Origin: Monarcha castaneiventris obscurior | Lineage: Eukaryota > Chordata > Aves > Passeriformes > Monarchidae | DNA length: 64,000 bases | Reading direction: 5' to 3' | Assembly (NCBI GenBank): GCA_026261815.1 | Contig: JAMPIT010000886.1 | Location: 20,690,001 to 20,754,000 of the forward strand | Shown: positions 13,854 through 28,400 of the stretch, one piece after another | Position numbering within the stretch: position 1 is the stretch's first letter | How the letters are laid out: every line of letters begins with the position of its first letter | The notes under the pieces: model-generated | What the model saw: only the letters and a program-made list of their open reading frames with translations | What the model was told of the DNA's origin: nothing | Database searches by the model: none | Program-made: the position numbers and the translations under genes

Positions 13854-14846
13854 CTCTACATCAGATACTTTCATGCGAGTGCCCTCTTTTCCCACAAATA
13901 TATCATCGATGTCAACAAGGATGTAGCGATCAAGTGTGAGACACAGGCGTTTGCCAGTCAAGTAGGCAATGGCATCCACGAAAATGAGTTTGTGCAGCCA
14001 AAAATTGAGGTTATTGCCGAAGAGAACCCGCTGGATCCCATCATGCAGACCCAGGTCCTGCATCACTGTGGCATGCAATGCTTTGTGAGTGGCCAGGTGA
14101 GGAATGGACTCGGAGGATTTCGTGCTGGCCAACAGCACTGGCTCGTAAGTGCTGTGGTTTGACTGAAACACAGTCCAGTCATCACCGGGCAGAGGACCCT
14201 GCTCCACCTCGTTAGCCCGGGTGACGTAGAGCAGGGGAGCACTAGGATTGATGTGATAGTCCCGCAGCCCCAAGTTGGAATGTAGGAAAAGGGGGAAACC
14301 CTTGAGCTGCGCACTGAGCAGGCTGTTCTCATTGGCTTTGAAAAAGCCTATAATCCCCACTCCATACTCTACACAGTATTTGTCCAGCAGCTCTCGGTTC
14401 CAAGCATCTAGATTCACATATTTAAGGATGTTCTCATAGATAATTAGAGCATAGCGTCCTCTGTCTTTGTCTGTCAGGGTAGGCATATCCCCTTTGCCAG
14501 GGGCGATCTCTGTCCTGTATTTAAACCGGCTGGATTCCAGGATGGCCACTATTTCCTGCCCCAGCTGGGAGTAAATGCTTTCCACAAAGACAAGCACCAC
14601 AGGATCTGTGCGTGACGTGTCCACAGATTTCGTGAGCCTCCAGCTGGCTTGCGGTGGGATCAAGATGCGGTGCTGGTTGCTGCAGTCACTGAAGGGCAGG
14701 GGTGGCGGCTCCTTGATTTTGGGACTGTTAGTGACGTAATAAGCCAGGATGCACATGGAGATGAGGCTGAAGGCAATGAGCAGCAGGATCAATCTGTGGA
14801 GCTCCAGCTGTCGCACGTGCCGCACTACTTTCCACAGCTGAATCAT
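13854..14846 (-). CDS. NDST2: NDST2 coding exon 1 (residues 1-331): start codon, Golgi signal anchor and N-terminal N-deacetylase region
   Basis: NDST2 is a bifunctional Golgi type II membrane enzyme. It N-deacetylates GlcNAc and then N-sulfates the free amine, the first modification step of heparan sulfate and heparin. This 993-nt exon encodes 331 residues. A short basic cytosolic tail (Trp-Lys-Val-Val-Arg, residues 5-9) precedes one membrane segment at about 19-38 (Leu-Ile-Leu-Leu-Leu-Ile...Ala-Tyr-Tyr-Val), then a Pro-rich stem. The conserved domain starts near residue 78 ([13 protein letters not shown]). Asn-His-Ser at 230-232 is a glycosylation sequon. Asp-Ile-Asp-Asp at 312-315 is the likely catalytic/metal-binding acidic motif. 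The opening Gln-Leu-Trp-Lys-Val-Val-Arg and Arg-Gln-Leu-Glu-Leu-His-Arg blocks are specific to NDST2 within the family. The ATG has A at -3 (ACC-ATG), a good initiation context. The exon ends in phase 0 at GAG|GTAAAA. Confidence 0.97.
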
Positions 14847-14957
14847 GGTGAGGCGGGCGGCTCACCCCCTCCTCACACTCCGGACCCACGGCACGCTTGG
14901 AATCTCCAGTGCCGCCGTGGCAGAACCAAGCAGCAGCTCACAAAAAAGGAAGAGCAG
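14847..14957 (-). other. NDST2: Probable 5' UTR part of the NDST2 start exon, with upstream splice acceptor
   Basis: On the minus strand, about 110 bases before the ATG there is a T/C-rich tract ending in TCTCTGCAG (AG at 14959-14958), a good 3' splice site. The segment between it and the ATG is fairly GC-rich and contains no upstream ATG. This suggests that the start exon is internal and that a noncoding first exon lies somewhere to the right. Continuous transcription through the site cannot be excluded without RNA data. Confidence 0.55.
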
Positions 14958-17900
14958 CTGCAGAGAGAGAAAAAGCTAAAGCAAACAGCTACAAGGCTAG
15001 ACTCCCAGAGATCTGCCATTTATCTCAGGTAACCATGGCCCTCAATTCCCATCGCTCTTTTGCGTGCTTCCTCGGGTTCCTCTCCTCCCAGAAGTCTTTG
15101 GAGGAGCAAGGTTTCCAGAATCTTGTCTCCAACAGCAAATCAGTCTGTCATTCTGTGCACAAGCAGTTTCAGCTCAACCTTCCCAGGTGTCCTGTTTCTC
15201 ATTTAGCTGTTTCACGTTCACATGATGGAGCCTTCTCTTTGCATCCTGCAATTTAAAAAGGAAAAAGTCAATTCTCAGTATGAATTCGTGGCATTTAACA
15301 GGTTTGAGATGAAATGGCAGGACTAGCAGGTGATAGGTGGGCAGCATCACTCACCCATCAGCAGGTCTGTTCCCTGGGAAGTGTCACACCCCATTTGTGC
15401 AGGAGCTTGACAGAACAACCACAATGGTCCTTGGAAGAAAGATCCCCACAGTGCAGAGTGACCCAACATTCACCTTGGGTGAGATTCTCACGCACTACAG
15501 CAAACAGAGCCAAGTAACCTGGCCTTCCCCCAGCCCTCTGCAAACCACTGAACAGAAAACGTGAAACCCTTTCATTCTAGCCTATATTTCAAAGCTAACA
15601 AGAGGAGAGAGCACTCTCTGCAAGGCTGCCCTGTTTGTCCTGGGAACTCACTTTCTTCCAGAGGTCTCAAAACACGGCTCTGGAGAGGCACCATCCCTCA
15701 GGCAGCACAGAGGGTAGGGGGCACAGGCTGCCCATGCACTGCACACTTAATTGTTGCCAACTGATTCAGTGGCAGTTGGAGATGAAACATCTCTCGAAAC
15801 CTTCATCGCCTTCTCTCATATGCCACTGAAGAACATGAAGCCAGTTTCAAATCACCAACAGCACGACATAAATTTGGGTTGGTCTCAAATACATGAAAGC
15901 TTCTTGCTACGAAGCTCCCTCGCCTCCTGCTTTGTGTTCATGGCAGCAGACTATTTCACCATATGTTGTTATTTTTCCAGGAAAAAATGCCCAACAAAGC
16001 CAACAAATACCAAATAATCTAAAACAAACACCAGGGAAACGAAATCGCTCCTTGCTTTAAAAATAAATTAAAAATCACAGAGGAGTCTTTTCTTCCTTAC
16101 TGGCAGTGTGGCTTACCCACAGCAATACCCTGCTGCCTTTCTTGGTATACAAGCACATTTCTGGGGCACACCTGCTGCCTCCTCCAGAACAATGCAAGAA
16201 CACCCTCAATGCCAGATGTTGCTCACCAAGTCAGTCATGCTGACTATGAGCTCTCTATAAAAACTAAATCACCTTTTTTCTTTAAAAACCTTTTTCAGTC
16301 ACCCCCCCAACTCCTGCAGATGTGCTCCACCACATACAGACCCTCTAACCACCTGCTAAACCGGCACAGTTTGCAACACCAGGAGGCACAAGAAAACAAT
16401 AGCAAATAATATTACTGGAACAGGCCTTCATCCTTTCTCCATTCCTCCAATTTCTGTTACTACCATTCTGATAAAACAAAGAGTATGAGAAGACTAGTTT
16501 GTCTATGAGTTTAAGGCATACACAAAGTTCTTACATAGTAAAGCCAGGGGCTTCTAACAACTAGCTCCATCAGAAAAGGAACTACTTGTGAGACAGATAC
16601 TTATTTGTAATTTGTATTACTAGATAGAAAAAAATCCTTCTGAGTCAGGGAAAGTATCAGTTTATAGATGAGGCCAAAAGCCCCACTCTAAAGACTCCCA
16701 CCAGGCTGTTTTCCAAACTGTTGGTGCAGCTTGAAGCAGAGACAAAAACCACAAGCAGATTTTATATGATGAGATACAATACTGCTAACTTTATGACAGC
16801 AGATGGAAAAGAGTCAGAGTGCTCTTTACACAAGCCCTACAATGACGATTATCTCAAACAACTCCTGTGCTATAAGCTCAGCAGAGCAGGGACTGCTTTG
16901 TGTAGTGCACAACGAAACCTTAGCCTTGATGAGATATTCAGAATAGCTGCAGACTGCCAATGTAAAGTATATCACACAAATAATTTTCCACTGGAGAAAC
17001 TGAGACACAACAAAAGTTACTGAAGGTTGCACTGCAACACAGCGGACGAATCAGGATTTTTGGTAAAATTATCCCTGTTCCCAAGATTCCAAATGGATTT
17101 GGTCTCAATTCCCAAATGGCCCTCTGTAATGACAGAGCTGCCTTTGGAAATCCAGCTCAGTCTGCAACAATAAGCTGTGTTTTCTTCATCACAACCGATC
17201 ATCTTTCAGTTTTGTCTCTACACTGTTAACTTTTTACTGGAAAAAGGACAGGAGAGACAAGGTGAGAAAATACTATGTGAAGATGTAAAAAACAGAACTT
17301 GTATAGTTTTTTCTTTTTATTGCTACTGAAGTGACAACTTATGTGGAATATGTGATTCCCTGGACAGAGCATAGAACACGAATTCTAATTCTAATTCCAG
17401 CTTGAGTCAAGTTCAGTCCCTGAAATACACCAGGAATTCCAGTGTATCAGCATAGTATCCAAAATCATGTGCCACCTTTCAAAAGCAATGAAGAAAACAG
17501 CCTTTCCACCTCCACAACAAGCCCTTCCCATCTCAACAACTCGGCAAGGAAGACCCCAGTGTTACCACCTTCCTGCTTGGCATTGTAGCTCCAAAGCTGC
17601 AGAGGCAGAAGCCAGCAGAGGCAGAATTCAGCAGGGCAGAGAGAAGTAAAATAGAAACATATTAAAAATGCTGTCTCTTTTTTATGAAGTGAATCCCTTG
17701 TAAGACAGAGTAATACAGAGCTCCATGCATATCACAATGCTCCATACATGAGAAATGATCTTCACTGTACTCCTATGGAACAAATTCATGCTCAATGCTT
17801 CTCTCAGATTCCAATAATAGTCAATTTTGATGGAGAAAACCGAGAATTCCAAGTTATTGTCTTCCCAAATGAGTCACTTCTTTTTGCTTTTCAATCCCAC

Positions 17901-20900
17901 TGAATAAAACAGAAACATACAACTATTTTGGATTTAAAGATTCACTATCTTAACATGTATTAGACACAAAATTGTTTTTGCAGGAGGAAATAATATAAAG
18001 AGGAACTGAGGAGCCCAAGTGTTACTTGTATGAATTTCCAAGCATGTGCTTCTGAGGTAGAATTTGTAATCTAAAAGACCAGGGTAATGGTAAGAAAATC
18101 AAGAAGATGTTGATTTATGCCAAAGCCTGGCAAGGTTCTACTTTTACAATTCTTTATCCCCAAAGCATCACCATGGAGAACACTTCTCTTCCCTTGTTGC
18201 ACTCATTCATCTCTCCAACTTAATTTTTACTTTTGAACTGACTCAGTTTTGTAAAGAACTGTAGCTTCGGTTTCCCAGTTATCAGTTTAAAGATGAAAAT
18301 CACAGGACAACTGGATTATTCTGTAGAATAAGAATGAAACCAGAGTTTAAGCTAGGCTGCCACACCTGCAGTGCCCAGCTGGGGCACCAGGGAGAGGAAC
18401 CCCCTTTGCTGGGCACTTCTGAATCACAGCAGTGTTTTGATAACAATGATTCCATTCAAGCCTCTAGCGAAGCTCCCAAACAAGCCCCCATTTGTTATAT
18501 GGGTGAGCTTGAAAAAACAAATTAAAAAAAAAGGCCTGTATCAGATTGCTGCTCAAGAATCTGTCAGCTCCAATCTCTTTAACAAGGCTTCACAGCCAGA
18601 GGGCATGCCAGCCGGCACGGGATGCATTTCTTTCTTTGGGGACTGCATCAGCTGGTTTAGGTTCAAACGAAAAGAGAAAAAAAAGCAACAAACAAATACA
18701 CTGAACAAAATTTATATTAAAAGGCAAGAGAACTGTCAGAAACCAGTTATACCCGAAAAGCTCAGAAATATCCATACTGGAGAAAGAAAAGAAAAGAAAA
18801 AAAAGAATCATGGTGAAAATTATTCCCTCCTAAAGGAAAAGAAAATTCCCGTGTCCTCTTGTGACATCAAACTCCTGGGAATCTAACACCACGAAAAACC
18901 CCAGGTTTCTAGATAATTTGAGGTCCACTCTGAACTCCTGCCAGGACTACCTAAGTGTGAACTGTGGGAGGTGGCAGTCAGAATGCACAGTGAGAGTGAA
19001 GTGCTCAGAGGTCCAAGGACACAGGCTCAGCAGGCACCCGTCCTGCCAGAAAGGCATCTCCAGATCAGAGAGCATCAGCTGTAAGGTCAGCTACCGCACA
19101 TATCACCAGCACTAAGACAAAGGCTTCATCAAACTTAGATGTTCTGTTTCCTAGTGATATACAGTGTTAATGTGAAACATAAACTGCTTTGTGAATTATC
19201 AGCTGCTAGGCCACATGCAACTGCTGTGATATGAAAGCAAGATAACCAGAACCGTGTGGTTTTAACATCTGATCTCCAAATATTTCCAGTGCTTGGAAAT
19301 GATTGCGGGAGATCATTGCAAATGCTCAGGACCAGCACTTAGCCAAAACCAGTGACCAGAATATAAGTATTTGGGCTTCTGGTACATTCATGCCAAGGCA
19401 CATGGAAGATAATGGGTATCATCTGACACCTTTATCAGGAACTGTCAATGCATTCCTTGATGAGCAACAGAAGGTCTTACCACCCAAACCCCAGTGTCAC
19501 CAGTACATTACCCCAGCCCTTTTCATTATTCATAATATGATCTCTCCATCTGGAATGCACAGCAGCAAGATCTTGCCTTTGTCCACAACAGCTCTATTTC
19601 AGAGGCCTTTCCTCTGCACTTCCTGTGAGATGGTTGTTGCCTTGGGCCCCAGGGGGACTGCAGTAATTGAGTTACACAGTAATCAGAGAAGGAATCTGAT
19701 TGATTTTCCAACCCATTCCACTTTAATGGTGTCATCATGACACAAAATTCCTCATTAGTCTGCTCAGCTCTGAGACACCACAGCCCCTCTTTGTCTGTGG
19801 TGGTATCTGTATGCCAGGCCTCCAGGTACAGCCCCCTCTCTCACAAAGATGGGGAACCTGGCAAGTAGTGTCGACAAAACACAGCAAGCCACACAGCAAA
19901 AGAATCAGTAGAAAGCTCAGGAGAATGAATGCTGGTTGTATTTCACATATTGGGTAAAAAAAAATATTGTGGAAATTACAGCCACATTGCAATGAAATTG
20001 CCATGCTCATTTCTGGGCTCTGGCCATGTGTTTCAGCTAACATCCACTGCCAGTTGAATCCTGCCATGAGAGACTGCCTAAGGAATACAAAATTCAGATC
20101 AAAGAGGCAAGAAACACTAATGGTGCCCATGCTGCTCTGACAGGCAGGACTGCAGCCTCCAACCAGCTCTGTGCTCTGCTTGGGCAAGTCCCCACGCAGG
20201 AAAAAAGCCTCTCAGAACAGACCTGTGCTGAGCCAGAAAGCTGCCAGCTGGCCAGCAGGCTTGAAATGTGGCAGTCTGATATAAGAGGAGATGAATTCTT
20301 TTATTATCACCCCTAGACAGGTATGTAACTTCACACCTCTGCAAGAGCAACAAACTGCTGTCCATGCTAAGCAGTTCTGCATGCACCCCTCTCATCCCAG
20401 CCTGGTGGAAACCCAGCTGCAGCCTTGAATTTATCCTTGTGTGAGTGCAATGAAGTCTGAAGATAACATAAAGGTAGAGATCTTGGCCAGGCCGGCCTCA
20501 GGCCAGCTTTGCAGAGGGCTGCACAGGGATCCTGCAACGTTCTTGGTGTTTGGATACATGATGGATACCTTTGTTTGCAGCAGATCTTTGCTCTCTTGCT
20601 CTTTTATATTACAAAAAAATAAACAATAGGTTTAGTCCTTCCCATGCCAGTGACAGCATTACCTGTTAGCAACATAAACCAATCCTTTCCCCTGAAAACA
20701 AAAAGGTCCTCCTCATAAGAGCTTCCAGGAAATCTGGTTTTCAGCTCCCTGCCTTCTCCCCATCATACTATACTTACTGCTTTGGGTCATTACAACTGAC
20801 CTGACTCATTTTCCAAAGCAAGGGAATTTCAAACTTTTACAGTTAGGTATTCCCTCAAGTTAAATGTCAGTGCCACAAGCCCCAACAAGTTTCACTGCCT

Positions 20901-22480
20901 CAGCATAGGACAAATTTGGGAAGAGAACACAGTTCGTCATCTTGTTTTTTCAGCCTGCCTAAAGAGCAGATGTGCAAATAAGGGACCCGAAGAATTGTTA
21001 AAACACGAAACAAAATTTCAGCCTTCAGCAGTCACTGATGCTACTTGGTAAAAAAAATATGTAGCTTGGCAGCTGCACATCTCTGCTGAAATGAAAAGGA
21101 AAGATTACAGGTATTGTAGCAGTGGAAGTGCTCACACAATTCAGAGCTTTCCACCAGCTGAAAGGATGTAACTGCTCTGGGAGCACACAGGTCTCTGTAA
21201 TGGAACTGCTCATAGGAGAGAAAGGAGGCACAGAGTTCCTCAGCGTTAACTGAAGGCACATATCCATTCCTTCATTTCACGTGTTACTGAGCCTTTAAAA
21301 TCTATGCATCAGGCCACCACAAGAACAGCAATTTCATTCTGGCCTCGCCTCTCCTTCTGTTTTGTGCCTTTCCTGACACAGGTCTATGCCTGCTCTGACC
21401 CTAACCCTTCTCCCACACCAGGGGATAATGAGACAGCAGCTCCTCCCTGCACCCAGACATTCAGAGCTGTGGGACAGAGAGCCAGAGACAGCACAGAGCC
21501 TTGCAACACAAAGGCAGCCCAATCTGCTCTACAATCCCCCCCCCAGATGGAAAGTGAATACTTCAGGCACCCCAAAGGGAGGGAATACACCATCTTCAGC
21601 CCCCTCTTTTCATCAGAAATCAACATGTATGCTCTATCATGGCAGAAAATCTCCAACTCAGCTGTGGGAACAGGAAATAGATGCAGTTCCTTCCACATTA
21701 GATATGGTCATGAATCTCATATCCATTCTCTCATGCTCCCTGCTTATCACAATTCAGATCAACTATTCTGCTGCAGAAAGCAAAACGTCTTCTCTGGTGA
21801 TATCTCTTAAGTAACTTAATCAAGTGGGAAATTCAGTCAAACTGTGGCAAAACCAAAAAAATTCAGTGTCAGAGTTGAAGTGTCGTAATATAGAACGTAT
21901 ATTATGAAAGTTTATCTGTAATTGTTATGAAAGCAGCCTAAACATTCTATCACGAGCTATACTTAGAAAATTTCACCTTTATTAGCAAGAGGCTGATCTT
22001 CTGTATTCAGTTGCTTACTCCTGTAACGTAACACATAGGAGATAATCTTTTACAATCAAATCTATCTAGGAACACAACAGTAGGGAAGAGGTTAATACCA
22101 TTATACTGAAAGTTTGTCCAAACTGACACCAGAAGAAAGCTGTAAGTATGCTCTACCAAATCTTAAAACCTCAGGAAAGCTCTTGAGCTCCTGCACTCAC
22201 CTGTTCTGGTATACCTGCACCAAAATTCAGGGTCAGAATCTGCTGGGCTTCTAAAAGAACATGTTTTCCAGCTGTGTACAGCAGCTCCTTCCTACCTGCC
22301 TTCAGCTGAGATGTTCTACTCACAAGATCTCCACCCAGTGTAAAGTTCATGGTGTATCTCCCAGCCTTTGCAGTATCTAATTATCCAGTTCTCTATTACC
22401 TTGGTGTGATTGAAGTAAGTAAGTCTCCTGGACTCAGAAAACAAAATATTCACATTTTTGCTGGACTGGCTATTGCAAGG

Positions 22481-22498
22481 AAAAAAAAAAAAAAAAAA
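22481..22498. repeat. A18 homopolymer run
   Basis: Eighteen uninterrupted A bases followed by a short GA stretch. No retroposed gene or SINE body is recognised immediately upstream, so it is listed as simple sequence only. Confidence 0.9.
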
Positions 22499-25400
22499 GA
22501 GAGAGGTAAAAGTGATATAAGCAAGTTATAAATCTGGCCAGGCAAAAAGAGTAAAAACAAGCAATGGGAAGAAGAGTAGAACAAGTCAAGAGGCATGAAT
22601 TGAGTTCTATATAGATTATATAGGCTGGGTGAGAAAACAGTTTGGGGGCCTGGATTTTACAAGACAGGAGTAAATCCAAAGTGCTCTACTGCCCTCTCCA
22701 AACCTTCACGGTCATCTGTGCAATGGAAAGTCATTCTCGGCTTTTTCACAAGCATTATGGCGGAAATAGATCTCAATGGGGGCACTGCATCCACCAACAG
22801 CCTCTGAATGCCCTGACCAGCCTCCACCTCCTGAGCTGTGAGCTGCACCTGAGCTCAGGGCAGACCTGAACCGTGCTACAAGTATGCTCTGCCTTGCTGA
22901 GCCGACTCTGATCACTGTGCACTCCCCTGGTGACTGCACTCCAGGCTGAACCTGGTACCCATGACTGCCTGCCTGTGCAGTCTGGGTGCTGCTGCTGAGG
23001 ACGCTGCCTGTGCCAGCAGAGGGTGGCTGGAGGCCCCTACACGGGGGGCTGAGGCAACTCCAGCCTAGTGAGATCCTTATGGCCTTGATGGATCCTGAAG
23101 CAGCTTCACACACTGGGACTTTCCATAGACAAGGCTGTGGAAGTGACAGGAGGACAGAGACTGCTAGAGAAACAGGGTGGTAAAAACTTGTGACTATTGT
23201 TAGACTTCTCTGTCTTAATGTGGGTGGAATTATTTTGTTTTCTCCCAAACCATCTGTGTTTGCGATTGTTACAAAATCGCAGGCAATGCACACTTATTTC
23301 CACACCACAGCTTACACTATGACATGCTCACTACCATTTTTAAACAACAATAATTTCAACCCTGTACCTTCTGTTTTCACCTTGTTTTTATATAATCAAC
23401 TCAGAGAAACATAACTCTTTTGAAAAGACATACATCTCAAATATATTCATTTAAAACTGTACTGTAATTACATGCCACTAGTTTTTAGTCTTTTTCCCAT
23501 TTTCTAGACTTAATTACTAAAGCGGGTGCTATATTCTTACATTTTTAATTAGTCAACTGCTTACAAGTAGAATTTTTTCTGCTATGAAGCACTGCATCTT
23601 TAAAATACTCATTCATGCAGAATTAAGTCCAGGACCTCATTAACACCCTAATTAACAGTACCCAGGACAACTCAGGAAAAAAAGCTGCTGTTTTTGCAAT
23701 CAAATCTACCCTCTGACAAAACTGAAGTTTTGTCAGGAAAGCTCAAGGGTTTTGAGCAAAATATAGATCTCTGTTTGGGACTGCAGCTGAAGATAAAATT
23801 GATCTGGGTATTGAAAACTGCAAGGTGCCCAATTATGGGTTTTGGAGATTAACTTAGCTACCTTGGAGACTCTTCTCCAAAATTTACAGGTGGGAGTAGT
23901 AAAATGACCAATGAAATGTAATCAATTACTGAAAACTGTATTAATTTTTTATTATTGACATGGAAACTGTTCATGTGTTGAAGCAAGAAAATTTTTTCCA
24001 TGAAAAATTTAATATTTTCACTTTTAGTTTCTGATAATGAAAAAACATGCTTAACCATTGAGTCAAAATTCATGGAGTTAGTCTGTGCCATTTTGCAAGC
24101 TTTTATAAGTATTTACAGGATAAAACAATTATGAAACTATTTCTGTTTCATGTGTAGCAGTAAGAGACAAGGACAGATATTATCAGAAGCAGGGCTTAAG
24201 AAAACAGAAGCGTTCAGAACACTGTTTATTATGAAACTTAGTCTAATGCAACATTAATGTTTCCAGGGATTCTTTTGCTTTCTTAATAAATCTTTAGCTT
24301 GGTTCAAATAAGTGAACTGAAAACGGAAGACTCCAATAAATTTTCTAAAAATCAGTGATCCAATTGCCTTATCTCTGTTGGAATAGAAAGAAGAGAATTG
24401 CCAGAAAAGCAAAATTCTCTCCAAGTAGAAATGTGTATCAGCCTGTATGGTGAGGTGTTCCATAGGACAGAGAGCACACTTCTCTTGGTCTGTGCTGGTA
24501 CAGGGGATTCAGCCTGTGAAATGCACTGCAAAATACACAATAACTCGATCCACCACTTGCATACAACAACATAATCACTTACCAACTCCTATTTCTAATA
24601 ATATGGTGGGTCTTGTGCTTGTTTTTGTGGAAAGACTTGTTCCACAAAGAAAGAGATACAAAAATGGTTTAGAAACAGTAAGCAGATCCATCTTGGTCCT
24701 GCCTCTGAGCTTGTCCATGCTAGGGAATAACAGCCATGGCAGCATAATTACCACTGTAGTGAAGCTGTGCAGTGACAGGAACACTGCTGAGCACCACCAG
24801 ATTTGCCCAGAGCCCTGTGTTTTCCACTTTCATTTCATGCAGGTTGATCAACACAGCTGAACCTTGCCTATATAGACAGGCTGGCTGATGGCACTTGCTG
24901 TAATACAGACACCAATTTTCCACAACCTAGCAATTACATTAAGATAAAATGTGGCTGGTCTTTAATAGTATACAGAAAATAGTGAACTACATGAAAAATT
25001 CTGCACTCAAAATGAGAAGGGGAATTTATTACTAATCATTGTATGAAGATCTAATGCAAACAGTGCTCAACAAAATAGTGGCAAATACACTCCTTTATCT
25101 TGCCATATGTACTATCTCACATTAAGAAACATGACCAGAACAGCAGATATAAGAAAGGAAGGCTACAAAAGAGAGACAATTAGTCAAGTACACAACTTGG
25201 GAATGATTGCTGGAAGAAATGGGTTCACAAGAGAAGAGAACGGGAGGGATGATTTGGCAGCAGAGACTGGGAGACTGTGCCAGGAATAGGAGGCAGCATG
25301 AAACAAAATGCAAAGCTGAGAGTAGGAGGAAGAGATAAATGGAGGAGTACACAGCGAGTCAGAGGGGAGTAGGAGAAAATGACAGCTCACATTGCTTAAG

Positions 25401-28400
25401 GAGACAGAAACATAGTGCCTAAAGACAGAATTTTCCTAAGGTCTAGCTTGCCTACGTTTAGGAAATGTAGGTTCTCTAATAACCAAAAAAAGGATGGCCT
25501 AAAAGGCTTAAAAACTCATCTTCAAAGACTAATTCCACCAGAAACAGACCAGCATGCTAACAGCTTATGTATTTATTTAATACTGATGGAGGAGGGCTCA
25601 TACAGTCCGGACCTCTAAAATTCACCATGCCACCCAAATATTCCAGACACACTGCAACATTATTCCATCCATATCCTGACTAAAGGCACTACTGGGTCGG
25701 TTGTGAAAATCTAACACACTTGCAGTACTCACTGCATTCATCCCTTTCCTTTGTCCTGAGCAAAGAATTCCGGAGCAATGAAAGCAGGAGCTACATTAAG
25801 GCAGTAAAGTTGCCTCAACTACATCCTTACAGTGTTTTCTGCCCTTTCAGTTGTGAACTGTGTCCCACACAGAGACACAAGTGGTATTAACTAGCTGACA
25901 GTATAGATCACCTGCATTAAAGAATACTCCCAAGAAACATTATAAATTCTGAAATTTCATCATCAATGTTGAAATCCCAGATTCAAATGTGCTAATTGAT
26001 TCTGGTGAGGTAACAGATACTTCATAGTTTTCAGATCACTTAACACTGTATCATGCACAGATGCGATGGGAGAGAAACAACTGCATTTAGCATTCAAGTA
26101 ATTCAAACTCGACTTCGCAGCAACACTATAACTAAATAATTAATGCTTTCTCGTAGCCTCAGATTAGATTAACACTATACTTCCAGACAAGACGTTTTCC
26201 TTCTTTTTTCTCCTCAACAGTCCTGCAAATGAGAGAGCAAAGGCAGTCTGCACAGCTCAACTCTGAAGTTTCCTACCTTCTTCACTGCAGACAAAACACA
26301 AGAATTAAATAATTTTTTAGCTAGACAGCCACTTTGAAGAGCTATAATTACATTACTAAAATATATATAATAATAAACTTCTTTTAAAATTTTAGACATT
26401 AATTTTAGAAGTTAAATACAGAAATTAATTTTAACTCTAATGATTTAGTCTACTTAACTCTCACATAATTAATTTGGTAGCTGAAATATAAAGATTACCG
26501 TTTTTTGGAAGACATGCTGTTTTCTTATACAACAAAGAAATGAAGCCTGTAAAATTCAGTCTTCATTATGAATCTGGGTTAGCACTTCTGCAGTAATTTG
26601 AAATGCTTTGACTTTGTCCCCACTCTCCCGTGAAGTGCTAAGTGACTTGCAGAACATTTGTGATCGCAGGTGTTAACAGAAAGCACATTCAAGGGACCTG
26701 CTGACAATCTTGGTACCTATAGCAAGAATCCTGCCCCAGTGGTTTCATGTTTATTTTTGCCCATATTCCTCACTGCCTGCCTGGATTTTTCCAACCAATT
26801 TAGTTGACACAACCAGGGCAGCATCGTGAGGCAGCTGCCTGCCACTGGATGCAACCCAGCCTCCTCTCTGCTTGCCAGGCACGGGCTTTACTGCCTGACT
26901 TCCCTCTCAGCTGAGAGGGGCATGGACAAGTGTGCAAATTCACCAGTATCACCCCACCCCACCCAGCAGAGCAGACCTGAACATCCTGCACTTCCTCAGC
27001 CACACGAGGTGACAGTTTGACAAATGCACTGGTCACTTCAGCTTCAGGGAACCCAGGGGCGTGGCTCTTGGTTTCAAGCCCTGGTGCCCCTGTGCTCAGT
27101 CGGGCTGTCCCTGAGCAGCAGCGCCAGAGAACTCCACCCATGCAGCACCAAGGAGTGTGGGGGCCAGTTATCAAGTTTTATGCTACTCTCACTCAGCTCC
27201 TCCAGAGTTAAGACGGTGATTGTTTTCTAGCTCACTCCTGCACATGTAAACTAAGGACCCAATTTTGTCCCCTCAGCCAAATGCCAATTTCCCAAAGCAT
27301 TCAGAGAGGAAAACTCCATAGATGAGCTACAGGTGAGGACTCTGTGTTTGGGAGATCAACATTAGGAACTGCCAGAGAAACTTCAGTGCCCTGTTTGGCC
27401 TCCTTCTTTCTGTTCTTGCAGAGTTAGAAGGGGCAAAAGGACAAGCACCATTACAGGAGATGAGATGGTGGGATATTAAAATCTTAAACTTCCTCTTTGT
27501 GCACTGGTCCACAGGCAGCAGAAATTGGTTCAAAGAGTATCTTTGAGACAGTGAGAGCTCTTCGTGTACTCTCTGGGAGGGAGCTAAACATCGTCCTAAA
27601 AGCTAGGGAATTTAAGAGAAAGGCTGACTTCAGTCCTTTACTCCGCTTTTGCCTTGATGCAGTTACACCATTCCAGAGCTCCATCCCAAAAATGGGAATC
27701 ATGTTACACAAAGTTGCTGAGCACCAGCCTCAATAGCACTTTGTGAATGTATCAGAATGAACTGGTATCCTGGCATTACCTGGGTAAAACACAAACTTCG
27801 AAACAGTGATAAGGGTGGGATTGCCACCACTTGCTGCTCCACTGCAAACACTCCAGAGAACCAGATCTGAGACAGACAGTCAAAACTTCTCCAACAGTTC
27901 TCAATTAGCAGAAGGATTGTAACTCAGCTTGGTTTGCTGACAACATAAAGGCTGCTCCATGACGGGGTGAAAATTCTCTTCCCCTCCACTGCATTTTCCA
28001 GGCTTTCATAGATTTCTTTTCCTTCACTGCTGCTATTTGCATCAAAACGGGAATCACATTCATTCAACAAGGGCCACCTCAGAGGTTAAACTACTGGCAG
28101 TGACATTTAATTTATTGAAAAAGGGGAAGACAGAGAGTTTATTTTAGGTCAAACTGCTTATATGAAGAATCACCTTGGACTCTGCAAATGCTAAGAATAC
28201 AAATAAAGAGGAGATATTTGAGTCCTCTATTTTTATGGGAGAGTTCCACTTCCCTCCTCGATCCTAAAGAGAGTAGTCCACCAACCGATGCAAGTCTGCA
28301 GGCTGAATCAATGCCATGAATGCTTCCACCTCAGAGGTAACACCTTATCTTCTACCCCCCACTCCTTACAGAAATACAAACCAAACAATCTATCACTGGG

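Noticed and set aside
14063..14332. Open frame overlapping NDST2 exon 1 in another phase
   Set aside because: Shadow of the real NDST2 coding frame.
19735..20187. 150-codon minus-strand frame with a hydrophobic stretch
   Set aside because: The hydrophobic run comes from T-rich sequence; no family match, no splice borders and no support from neighbouring frames.
22712..23293. 193-codon open frame on the minus strand
   Set aside because: No domain or family resemblance, overlapping frames on the other strand, and low stop density explained by local GC content.
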